From the NCBI GenBank assembly GCA_037892935.1, contig JAYXKI010000001.1, positions 868,001-932,000 on the forward strand: DNA of 64,000 bases. The letters run 5' to 3'. The position numbers were made by a program, and so were the translations under genes. Position 1 is the stretch's first letter. Every line of letters begins with the position of its first letter. The stretch is from Phlebopus portentosus (Eukaryota; Basidiomycota; Agaricomycetes; Boletales; Boletinellaceae). The notes under the pieces were generated by a model. It was not told the origin of the DNA. It made no database searches and saw nothing but the letters and a program-made list of their open reading frames with translations. Positions 35,071-47,012 of this stretch are shown here, piece after piece.

Positions 35071-37012
35071 ATGGTGAGCGTAAAATACAGAAATTCTCAT
35101 TAAACGCTTACAAGTCCCTGTTAAGGTCGTATTAGCAGCATCCATCTGTACCAAGGCTGGAAAACGTACGTTCCAACCTACGCGATTCAGTCTAAGTAAC
35201 CTAACAGAAGTGCACAGCGGTCATCTCTCGTCAATTCAGAGAAATGACGAGGGCTCGCATAGAATCACTGCTTGCTTCTTTCCCAAAACTCATACCAGCA
35301 GGATCACAACATACTTCGGTCGAAACATCCGACGTACGCTATGTCTATCAGCCGCTCGAGGATCTCTATATCCTCCTCATCACCAATAAAGCATCGAACA
35401 TTCTTCAGGATATCGACACGCTTCATCTTTTCGCTCGTGTTGTATCTGACATGTGTCACAGCGCAGAGGAGCGCGAAATCCTGAGGAACGCATTCGAACT
35501 TCTGGGGGCATTTGATGAGATTGTTAGCCTGGGATACCGAGAACAGATTAACCTCATGCAGGTTAGGAATGTCCTTGAGATGGAGAGTCACGAGGAGAAA
35601 ATCCAGGACATCATTGCTCGAGTAAGTACAGTCACTGCTCTTGTCTTGATATAATGTTTCGCTAATTACTCGTTTAGAACAAGGAAGCGGAGGCAAAGGA
35701 GGAGCTCAAGCGCAGAGCAAAACAGCTCGAGATGCAGCGTCGCGAACAACAGCGACGCGCCGCAGCCGGTGGAGGAGCGGGTGGAGGAAGCGGCTTCGGC
35801 GGCGGTATGGGAGGTGGTATGGGTGGATATTCCCCCGTTCCACGTTATGAGGCTCCGTCCCCGCAACCCGCACGAACATCATCACCTGCGCAATCCACGT
35901 TACGTGCGCCAGCCTTCAAAGGATCCGGTATGAAGCTCGGTAGTAAGAAGAAAACTGCAGAGCTATTGGATGCTCTAGGTGGAGAAGCTGCTGTAACTCA
36001 TGAGGAGCTTTCTGCACCTCCCACTCCTTCTATGCCGGTCCCTGAAGCGTCGGCCGCGGCTGATACTCGCGGCAGCTTACCTGCTATTACTCAGGAGGGG
36101 TGAGGGATATTAGTCCCGACTTTCGTCTTAATGCAAACACTGACTGGATTTCTGATAGAGTCCACGTCGTCATCAAGGAGAAGATCTCCCTCCAAATCTT
36201 ACGCGAAGGCGGGCTAAAATCGATGGAAGTTCGGGGTGACATGAATCTTCAAGTCTCCGACCCCTCACAAGCCAAAATCAGACTCGCCCTAGACCAACTT
36301 TCATCCGACGTCAACGCCGGTGACTTACAGTTCAAGCAGCATCCGCATGTTGCGAGGTTCGCACCAACCGGCGGGCGTTTTATTGCGCTCAAGGATTCGT
36401 CCCGGGCCTTCCCTGTTGGGCAAAGTCTTGCGGTCTTGAAATGGAGGTACGAAGGTAAAGATGAAAGTTTGGTGCCGCTTTCGAGTACGTGTCTACTCAG
36501 CATCTCGTTATATCAGCGAGACTGACTTGTTACCTGAAGTAAACTGCTGGCCTACTCCGTCAAACGATGGGACATGCGATGTCAACATTGAGTATGAACT
36601 TGAGAATGACAAGCTCGCGCTGCACGACGTGGTCATCTCAATTCCTTTACCGTAAGACTACTTTCCCATGCTTTGTTCCTTCCCATTGACATATTGTCTG
36701 TTTTTAAGCACGGGCTCTTACCCGACCATCTCGCAACACACAGGCACTTGGTCACTCAACGCCTCCACGCACTCCCTCGACTGGTCTATCCTACTCATTA
36801 CCTCTTCCGACCCGGACTCACGAACGGGTACACTCGAGTTCACCGTTGGCGGGGATGACGCGGCGACTTTCTTCCCTGTCCGTGTGGCCTTCCTTGCTGA
36901 AGGTAGCTTGTTCGGTGTTGGTGTCGGTAGCGTCAAGCACGTGGAAACGGGCGACGACGTACAGTTCTCGCAAGAGGTGACCCTTGCTGCAGATGATTAT
37001 CTTGTTGTTTAG
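35071..37012 (+). CDS. RET2: Coatomer subunit delta (delta-COP)
   Basis: Seven exons give 536 residues: 35071-35073, 35126-35165, 35218-35621, 35678-36099, 36159-36484, 36540-36651 and 36709-37012. Exon 1 is only the ATG; splicing then yields MVVLAASICTKAGKPVISRQF, the typical delta-COP start. Residues 1-140 form the longin domain (DLYILLITNKASNILQDIDTL). A charged helix and a Gly/Met-rich linker follow at about 150-200. The C-terminal mu-homology domain starts near residue 290 (EGVHVVIKE) and continues with INCWPTPS. Delta-COP is part of the F-subcomplex of the COPI coat, which buds vesicles from Golgi to ER. It shares a promoter with COG8, whose product tethers such vesicles. Confidence 0.93.
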
Positions 37013-37157
37013 ATGCTGGGTGTCTATACTTAGAATCATGGATACCTCTCTTTGGGGACCTTGGCAAAAAAAACTGTAGGAGCTTGCGATGCTTATGTTT
37101 CGTAATATAATCCCTTCGTTTCGTTTTCTAAACTATATCGTCACGAAGACAAATTTC

Positions 37158-40100
37158 TCAGTCAGCATTTATAACAGGCATCAAGCTTTTCTTCCCCTTC
37201 AATGGCCACTCCTCCACCATCGTCTCTGCATCCCAAACTCGTCCTCCTCTCATAACGTACCGAATCTCTTGAGTTTCTTCAATGTCTTCAAGCAGCTTCG
37301 CCCCGGGCTTGTAAACAAGCAAATCCGCAAGTTTCCCGGGAGTGAGTGAACCAAGAGAGTCATATAAGCCAAGAGTAACCGCCGCATCCCTCGTCGCGGC
37401 GCGGAGGGTCTCGTAAGGCGTGAGACCGCCTGAGGCTGTGAAGAACATCTCAGCGTGGTACATCCGTCCCAATGGTGCCTCGCCATGCGCACCAATGTGC
37501 GTCTTCAATCCCTTCTTCACCATTTTCGCGATAGAAGCAGAGGTATTGAAGAGCTGGAAGGCTAATTACAAGATGCAGACCAGTAAGTAAAATTGTACGA
37601 GTAGTGAATTCAGGAACTTACAGTCAATCGGGCGGCTAGTTGTCTCGATTACACTCTCCAGAATATCGTGCCTTGTAAAGCTGCGTAGTCTGAGAGCCGA
37701 TAGTTATTTGTGAGACAGAAATTACGTTTTTGATGCGATGAAAGACGCACTTAGGATCATTGGCAACTTGTTCATGTGCCCAAAGGTACTGTTCACCCAT
37801 TACTCCACCGTAGTTCACGATGTGCGTCGGAGTAGCACCGGTTCCGCTCAAGGCATACAGAGTCAACACGTCATCATAGAGCTCTGGTACAGGAAGAGCA
37901 TGTTCCACTGTTGTCATTCCTGTTGTTTCCGCTGACTCACGGAAATATCGTCACTTCGGTAAGAGATCTTACCGTCAATAATATAGGCTATGTTCCAATC
38001 CTGGTTCATTCCCTATTCACAAGTATGAGATTGAGAATCCGAAGCAAAGAACGGATACTTACTCCTTCTGGGAAGCAAAGCATAGACAGATTCTGAGCCT
38101 CCAGCAGAAGCCTTTGACGAGAAGCTCTTTCCAGAAAACCAACAATCACTCATGGGAAATTTTATATGTAGACATAGACATTTGAACTCACCGAGAGGGT
38201 TGGTTGTAGTTCTTGTATGAAAAGCTTGCAGGACCTCCCTCGGCTCTGATACGGATTAGCGCGGAGCGAGCGTCTATAAGGTCAGCTACAGTATTGTGGA
38301 TTCCACCGGCTCCTGCTCCATAAATTACATCGCCAGTATGGAAGATGCGCGGGCCAACCATCTGTCCGCTTTCCACACGCGCTCTTTCGACGAAGCCAAG
38401 AACATTATCCGAGCTTGGACTAGTTACAAGTTTAAAGCAATTTATTAGATAGATATGTGATAAAAGAAGACAACGCACTTGTGCAATGTCGTTACGCCAT
38501 AGGCAAGGAACGTTTGCAGCTCCCACGACTTTGACGGAAAAGAGCTCCCAAATCCATTCCAATGTGCGTGCACATCTATGAAACCAGGCACGATGAATGC
38601 GCCTTGTGCTTCGAGGATCGTGGCTCCGTGAGGGATCTCAACGTCACTTGAAGGACCGACCGCTTCGATAATACCTCCTCTTATGATAACATTTGCGGAG
38701 TCCAAGAGATCGTCCTCCAATAATCCATGATTCATAGCCAATACGGTGGCATTCCTGATCGCGTAGACTTCGGCATCTTGAGCATCAGCTCCTCGCGAGC
38801 GTGAGATAGCCTTTGCTTCGTCTTTAAGGCGCGCGATGTCAGTTGAGTAAGTCACTTCTAACTCTCGGATGTCCAGCAAATTCTTGATACAATCTATGCC
38901 AAAGCGCATGGCATCGCTCTTGACTTTCGACGAGCACTCCGACAGACGCGAAATCTCCACTGAATGCAGGTATGGACCTAGATAAACCCAATTCAGCACC
39001 AGCAGACGGCTGAGACTTGGGCACCGTCGAACCTAACAACCAGAATAGACGTTTCCCAGTAGCATCCCATTGCACGTCGTGGCCACCATCAAGGCTAACT
39101 CTGGCTATGCCCTTCGTTGCATTGTCAGGTTTACTCCAAAGTAGGCTATCACCAACATTCTCTATGTCCGTGACGAAGACATTGAAATTATCCACGAATG
39201 CGACTTTGTCCTGTTTGATTGGAACGACGACTTCAGAGGTGAAGCGACCTTCTGCGATAGTAGTATGATTGTAGTCCCCGAAAGCATTTGGTCCACCCTC
39301 AAGGTCAATTACAAAAGTACGGTCTGACTGATGAACGAGAAGTTGTTTGTTTCCGTAGAGGAACTTCATCATCGTTCGGTCGCCCACAGAGATGTCCGTC
39401 CGAAGGTGTTGTACATTCTTGATGGGTATGGAAAGACCTGCGCCAACGAGAGAATCGGGAAATGTGATGTCGCCGATATATAACCCAGGCTCGGCCGTAG
39501 CGATGATAGATCCTGACAAATAATCACCAGCCGCCTTAATGAATGCTATCTTCCTGCTGTTTCCTGGGCATCCGCAGAAGACTGGGTGGATGTATCTCCC
39601 AAGAGGTAGTCCGGAGAGCTCGTACGCATTTTTGCTTGAGATATCTGCGAGTTCAAATGTAGTGAGATTTCTGTCCGACCATCGAGCATGTACGACAAGA
39701 TCATTGTTGCCAGGGATAAAGGAGGGCGAATAATAAGGCTCGGAAACATGGAGCACGGGAATTCTGGCCGGCGTAGACGTTTTCATGGGAGACAATGGAT
39801 CAAAATCAAGATAGTACGAGACACCGGCACCCTGGAATGCAATACGGGAGCCATCATCTGCGACGGCTAAGTCGATGAGAGCATGGAGACGCTGCGTATC
39901 TGCTACCTCTAGAGCGAGCAGATCTGTTTTCGATGTTCGAGTCGGCGCAAGGCGTTTCTCGATACGTGCTTTAAACGGTATGGTTTGAGGTTCACCTCCC
40001 AATACCTTTTCACCGGATGCATCGACAGACAAAGGTACATGCCATAGTTTTCCGGCGGCCCAGATAATTATAGCATCGTCATTCGGAGTAAAGGCGAAGG

Positions 40101-41549
40101 ACGGGTAGGTTCCCATCGGAGCGGAAATAATCGTGAGATCGTACGAGAGTCCATACCAGATATTTCGAACTGCTCCAGATTTGAGATCTCTGTTCGTCAG
40201 GTAGTCAATAAGATGATGTAAACGCTGAGTGATCGGATACTTGCTTTAGGACGAGCGCTTCCTTATCGCGTACCCTCCGCACAAAAGCGAGCGTTCTGCT
40301 ATCTCTCGAAAGCTCGGGTCGGCTTGCTCCACCAGGCGACGATGAGACAAGAGTCTCTGTCCTCTTTGTCGTCAAATTCGTTCTGAAGATCGAGTAAATG
40401 CCAGAATGTGGGTCTTTGCTATACTGGTAAGTGCCATCTACGTCGATGACATTTTTCGCATATATGACTGCATCTTCACCAGACCAGATGAACTGTTCTG
40501 GTCCAATCTGCTGAGATCCGTAGTCTTCAGAGCCCCATCCGGTAGGTAACGTCCTTCCGACGGCCCTCTCTCCGTTATCTTTCGCAACCTCCGATCCCAA
40601 TTTTGGAAGCTCGTATATCCAGCCCTCGCCTGCACCAAGACTGCGGGAGCTTGTGTACCATTTTGTTGCTATCAGTTTTGACCCACTTGGATGGAATCTC
40701 GCGTCGCTCACAAACCGGTAGGTCTCGTTTGTAACGCGCTGCGCTAATGATACGTGAGTTCTTGTTTGGCTCCTTATGGCTTACAGACTAACCGGTCGAT
40801 CTGCCTTCTCTGAGAAGACGGCGCCTCTTTCTCTCAGGAGTTTCCTTGATACCCGATGCTAGTGAAAATTCGTCTGAATCCTTATATCGCAAGGCCTCGG
40901 ACAAGTCGAAGTCCTTCACGTTTTCATCGTTCGAGATGGGTCCGAGGTTCATTGACTCGCATCCATTCCATTCAGTCACCCAGATGTTATCAACGCCAAG
41001 TTCAGCATCCGACCTAAACACGAGTATCTTTCCGTCAGGAGAGAAATGAGGATCTGCATCGTGCGGAACGCCTGCTAGAATCAGCCGAGCCTGTTCACTC
41101 AGTCTGGTTTCAGATTGAAGATAGGCAGCAGCGGGCAAGCAGTAGACGTCGCCCAACATATCAAACACTATCTCACCGGATACCGGATGAACATCCAAGC
41201 GCAACCAAGTTCCTTCATGGACGTCAAACGTCAGGGTTCGCGGGTACGGGAAGTCTGTGGATATGTCCCAAGGTGTCTGTTCACGGATAGGGAAAACATC
41301 GTCGCGCCATTCATCAGCAGGATCGACTTTCGCAAGGCGAGAAGACCCGGGTGCAACGACATGGTATTGTGAGAAACGTCGAAACAGACCAGTGAAGAGA
41401 ACGGTAGCCTGGACTGCTCCGCAGAGTACAAACAAGACGCGTCCCAACTGTGAGAGGCGATTAGCAGGTCGCCTCCGGTGTAACCAGTTCTCCGGCGGCT
41501 TCTCCTTGTCTGCGTCCATCACGGGCGAGTCCCGCTCCCGGCTGAACAT
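37158..41549 (-). CDS. Membrane-anchored TolB-like propeller / amidohydrolase fusion
   Basis: Ten exons give 1294 residues: 41549-40793, 40743-40245, 40189-39033, 38977-38479, 38419-38192, 38126-38063, 38012-37973, 37919-37751, 37689-37622 and 37561-37158. A transmembrane segment lies at about residues 36-58 after a basic N-terminus, implying a type II protein with the catalytic part outside or in a lumen. About residues 95-800 hold TolB/WD40-like propeller blades (PHFSPDGKILVF, RFHPSGSKLIA, PSFAFTPNDDAIIIW). The rest is an amidohydrolase: PGFIDVHAHW with the metal-binding HxH near residue 940, then IIDGMTTVEH, THIVNYGG, and a C-terminal GKLADLLVY strand. Substrate unknown; bacterial relatives are secreted. 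Intron 2 is GC-AG (40244-40190). The tail converges on RET2 with 145 bp between stops. Confidence 0.87.
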
Positions 41550-41834
41550 GAACGAGTCGCGCGTGGGATCCCGCCGATCAAGGCTGAGTCTGAGTTTAAA
41601 ATACTTCTATGACAACATGGACCAAACAAAAGATGCGCGCGCTACCGTCACGTGAGACCTTCTAAGATTGAGAGAGATTGCTTACACATTTGCTCCCACA
41701 GTGTCCTAGACAGTTTTAGGGACATTGCCGAATTCCTCCCGTCCCGTCCTCTCACCTCATCATCCACGTTGACGAGTTCAAGGTGAGTGACTCGCGTACT
41801 TGACCTGCTTGACTTTGCTGACAATCAAGTAGAC
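41550..41834 (+). promoter_or_regulatory. Divergent promoter and 5' UTR intron of ubiquitin-L40
   Basis: 285 bp separate the propeller/amidohydrolase start (minus) from the ubiquitin-L40 start (plus). The part next to ubiquitin is pyrimidine-rich (CCTCCCGTCCCGTCCTCTC), like ribosomal-protein promoters. A probable 50-nt leader intron at 41783-41832 has a GTGAGT donor and a CAAGTAG acceptor that ends two bases before the ATG. Confidence 0.6.
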
Positions 41835-42386
<552 letters not shown>

Positions 42387-42817
42387 TGGTGCGCTTTGCG
42401 GTATTGCAAGACTGAGTTTCATGCCGTTATGTCCTTTGCGATGTATAATCCATGTCGTGCAATATGATTTCGTCGCTATGTACTGCTGATTTAGGCGAGA
42501 GAATTTTGTTCCCTGAGCATTAATTTCTTTTTCTTTTTTCATTGCCTATGCTGAAAGTCAATGATCATGAGCGTTCTTAATATCTTTAGGCTGTGTTTAT
42601 CCTTCACTTTAGGGGGTAATGTGAATAAACATGTTTCTCTGGTTCTTTACAATTACAAACCGGTTAGGATAAATGCACGTCCTTTATTTAAGACAAGAGA
42701 TCATTCTCTTCTCAGTTTCAACAAACAAACGGTCAAATTAGAAATGTATAAACCACGTGATATGAAATTTGGTGATTTTTGAAGTATGGTGAATGCCTCT
42801 CATTCAACCTCCACAAT

Positions 42818-45800
42818 ATGGCAAGGCTATCGCAGAAGCGAGGTGCAACTCCTCGTAAATCAATGATCAAGAATTCGCTAATGCGTAAGGCCAATGCCAC
42901 AGGTTTTGCGAGGCGACGCGAGCAATCTGCGAAGGCCATTGCTAATGCTGTACAAGATGTTTATGACTATCAACCAGGCAGAAATCGTCGTGGCGGAGTT
43001 GCGCTTACTTTCGACGAGGATGAAACTCGTGGAGCCAGATATGATAACGATGAGTTGGACGATGAGGATGAGGAGTCACGAAGGAGGCCGCGGTTGATCG
43101 GCGAGGGTGAAGAAGAAGAAGGCATAGCTAGCGATGAAGACGAGGATATCGACAGTGATGCCGCCTTTGACGAGAGTGACGAGGAGCAATTTGCAGGATC
43201 AAATTTTGAACAAGAGGTATACACACATTCTCTTTCACTGTGACGCCGAAACTATCAACTGAAATCGCTTAGAAACTTGTCAAGTCTAGGAGGTTGTTAC
43301 GAAGAAAGGCAGGGAAGAATGTCCGTTTTGCAGAAGTGAATCTTGACGAGGGAGAACCCAGCTCCCAAGAAGATAGTGGAGATGAAGGAGATGAAGAATC
43401 GGAAGAGGATGAGGAAAACGGTGAATTCTTGGACCTTCTGGACGTTCTAGATGGACGAGCAGACGCGTATCTTGGAGACGAGGAAGACGTGCAAGAGTCG
43501 AAAAATGAACTGTCCCCTTCAAAAGGAGAGGCCAGCGAATTGATTTCGAAGGCAACCGATAGCGAGGGAGAAGAGGGGGAGGGCGAAGATGATTCGGATG
43601 AGGAGGAACGTATCTATGCTTCTCAGGAAGACGAGGATGATGCTACCGCTCTAGACATGCTGGACCAGTTCGTTTCTGGTTTAGAAACTACCGGGAAGCG
43701 GAAAGCTTCTGATGAGGACGAGAAAATGGAGGAGAGTGGAGCCCTCGCGCAGGCCAGGAAGAGGAAGCGTTCATTAAGGGATCGCACGGAGAGTGGCATG
43801 GAGAACGAGTTTAGCGCGAGTGCTTCTGGTACGTTTCATAACCCTTGTTTGATGCAAGCACTAAAGTTCGTCATGCCTTTTCCGTAGGCCCGTCAAAGCT
43901 CAGTCTCAATGACCTCTTGAAACCTCTGGCTTCAAAACAGGGTGTCTCAGCTTCGTTGAAGAAGTCTGTGAAACCCTTGACAGACTCTTCAAGTCCTAAG
44001 AATCAGCCGTTGCCTGCACCTCTACCCGCCAGAGTTCAGGAGAAGTTGGAACGAGAAGCTGCCTACGAACAAACAAAACAAGAGGTGGATAAATGGACCG
44101 ATACTATGAAGAGAATCCAGGAGGTAAGATTCTTCGCATACTCTTATTGTAGATCAAAGACCTTACGCATTTTCAAGGCCGAACACCTTAAATTTCCCTT
44201 ACAAGTACCGCGAACAACGAAAGTATCCAATCTCGAACTCACGGCTAAGTTCAAAGTAAGTGCTATTCATTAATACGTTTACAAATGTCGTATTAAATAG
44301 AACTGTTCAGCCCACGACGGAACTGGAGAGCTCGATTGACATGTTGTTGAGGTCGGCGAAGTTGCATGAAGATGAAATCAACAAGACTGAGGATCTGATG
44401 ATGAAAGATCTTTCAGTTGAAGAGGTTGCTGCACGAAGAGGCGAACTACGAAAAATGCGGGAGCTCGCTTTCCGTGCCGATGCAAAAGCCAAGCGCGTCG
44501 CCAAGATTAAAAGCAAAACGTATCGTCGCATACATAAGAAGGAGCGTGCTAAGCTCATGGCTAAGCTTGACGCTTCCGATGGGCGATCCGAACTTGATAT
44601 AGAGGCAGAGAGACTAAAGGCAGAGACGGAGAGAGCCAGAGAACGTGCGACATTCAGACACAAAAACACAGGGAAATGGGCTAAAGCAATGAGAGCTCGC
44701 GGTGAACTGGACACCGATCAAAGAAAAGACATCAACGAGATGTTAGAGAGAGGAGAACGCCTACGAAGACGGATACAAGGCGTTGGTAGTGGAGATGAAG
44801 ATGAATCGGAGACAAGCGAATCAGATGAGGACCAGGGGACTGAGGACGGTGTGATGCGGCTGAAAGCCAAAGCCTTTCAAGAGCTTAGGACTTTACAGCG
44901 AGAGGGCAACGAGGAGGAAATCATTGACGATAAGAAGGCGAAAGGCGTATTCCAGATGAAATTCATGAAGGAAGCCGCCGCCCGCAAGAACACCGTTCTT
45001 GATCGCGAGATTGATGATTTCCGCAAGGAAATGGGAGGAATGACGGCTCGAAGTGACTCGGGCGACGCACGGGATTCAGATACGGACGCTCAAAGTCATG
45101 CCGAACGACTCCGTGGCCACATGATATTCCAACCTGGTTGCCAGGTATGTTTCGCGATCTAATTGATTCGTTGTATGCTTCTCTGATATAAAAATCAAGG
45201 TTCAATCTTCACTACTCCCTCCACCGCCCTTATCTGCATTGTCGGAGACGTCAACAATGCGATCTCACGATTCTATTGCCCAATCTCCCGTCCTAACAAT
45301 TCACGATGATACCAGTTCGCCACCGCCCCGGGCTGCATCAACAGTAACTGTGCCGGCCACCGCATCTGAGCAATTAAATCCCTGGCTTGCCGAGTACTCT
45401 TCGTCCATGAAAGTCACAAGACGGAAGAACGAACTTGTGGTCGGCAGAAATGTGACTCGGGAGCGGAAGTCTGAGATCTTAATGCAAAAGAAGAAAAGCA
45501 AGGGAACAGAGGAACGTGAGATTGAACGAGATGATGCAGTCGTTGAGATAAGTACCGATGAGGTCCTCTTACTCCGAAGCACCGATGAGGTTGCCGAGAA
45601 GACGGGTTCTTGTGGTCCCTCTCATCCCGTCAATGAGATCGCTCAGGAAGGAAAGAAGAGGAAAGACAAGAAAAAGGACAGAAAAGATATGGCCAAGGCG
45701 GAACAACAGCCAGAAGACGACGACTCAGAAGGGAATAGTGAGCTTGAAGAGCAGGAGGCGGCACTAAAAAGGGGAAGAAGATAACGACTTTCGAACAACG

Positions 45801-46421
45801 GGAACTTGTTGCCAGGGCGTTTGCTGGTGATAACGTTATTCGGGTAAGTGATACCATGTTTTTGCTTGATAAACTGTATCTTACTCTAGTATCTTTCAAG
45901 CAATTTACGGATGAGAAGAGAAGAGAAATAGATGCAGACGCTCCCAAAGAAGTGGATACGACCTTGCAAGGTTGGGTACGTACCGCCATACTTTTGCGGA
46001 GAACATGCTACTCATCTTTGGCTTTGTGGCTCCAGGGGTCATGGGGAGGTGCGGGGATAAAGAAGACGGCACCAAGACCCAATTTGATCAAGAAAGTTGC
46101 GGGTATTGACCCGAAATCGCGAGCGGATTATGCCAAGGCACACATCATCATTTCAGAGCGTCGTGACAAGAAAGCGTTGAAGTTCGCCGTGAAGGATCTT
46201 CCTTACCCTTACACAAGCAAAGCACAATTCGAGTCACGCATGAGCACACCACTCGGTGTGGAGTGGAACACTCGCCTCGGCTTTCAGCGGGAAACTCTAC
46301 CCCGCGTCGTTAAGAAGGTGCGGTGAACTCATTTTTACTGAATGGGTCGTACTGACGGCTGTCTTGTGGTCGCCGCCTTTGACAGATGGGTTCGATTATC
46401 GATCCACTTGAAAAGATGTAA
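42818..46421 (+). CDS. UTP14: U3 snoRNP-associated protein Utp14 (apparent frameshift)
   Basis: Nine coding exons: 42818-43216, 43273-43828, 43888-44123, 44178-44255, 44311-45144, 45200-45843, 45901-45975, 46036-46317 and 46386-46421. They would give about 1046 residues once a 1-nt break is allowed for. Family blocks are clear: AEHLKFPLQVPRTTKVSNLEL, the basic KIKSKTYRRIHKKE core (about residue 500), a C-terminal FEQRELVARAFAGDNVIR, EVDTTLQGWGSWGGAG and the GSIIDPL end. Utp14 sits in the 90S/SSU processome and activates the helicase Dhr1 in 18S maturation. Exon 6 is 644 nt, one short of frame. The shift lies in the A5-G4 run at about 45766-45774, directly before FEQREL; the original frame meets TAA at 45782. 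An assembly error is likeliest in an essential gene. The N-terminal half is heavily acidic. Confidence 0.88.
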
Positions 46422-47012
46422 GTGCGAGAGGTCGCACCAGGCCCTGAACCAACGCAACGGACTTGAACTTACGACTTGGAACAACTTCGCGTCACGAGAT
46501 GGTCTTGTTTTTGTGGACATATTTTTTTGCGATTTTGCTTCATTTACACTGCATATCGTCCCAACCTGTACTTACATTTGCATTCCTGTCTGCTTTCGCA
46601 CACTCATAATCCTTTGACATTTTATATTTCATATATCAACCTTGATTGGCTGCGAACACGGATGTTGATATAACATGACGATTGGACCGGATCCAAAACA
46701 GCGTCAATGATGAAGTGGCTTGTCACCATGCTTCGCTTGGCAGCCCTATGGCCATTCCACTTTCCAAATCTGGCTGTACTCAGAACATTTTGGGTGACTA
46801 AGTATCAAGAAAAGGAAATTCCGAAGTCACGGGTGACGAGTTACAAATCGGCGATTCGGAAGATATCGACTTTCGAATTCCTTTCTAGAGACGCACCGCT
46901 ACTTGGGTCCCGCTCGACGTTGGTTCGGGCTGCCGCAACCAGTTCGTCGGTACATACAAAAACTGTCCACTATGCTTAGCGGCCCCCAGTCGTCTGTCAC
47001 CCATCAACCCCC
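46422..47012. other. Spacer UTP14 / NRAMP
   Basis: A 590-bp spacer holding the UTP14 3' UTR and the NRAMP promoter. No conserved frame was found; frames crossing 46700-46980 have no splice logic into the transporter. Confidence 0.45.
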
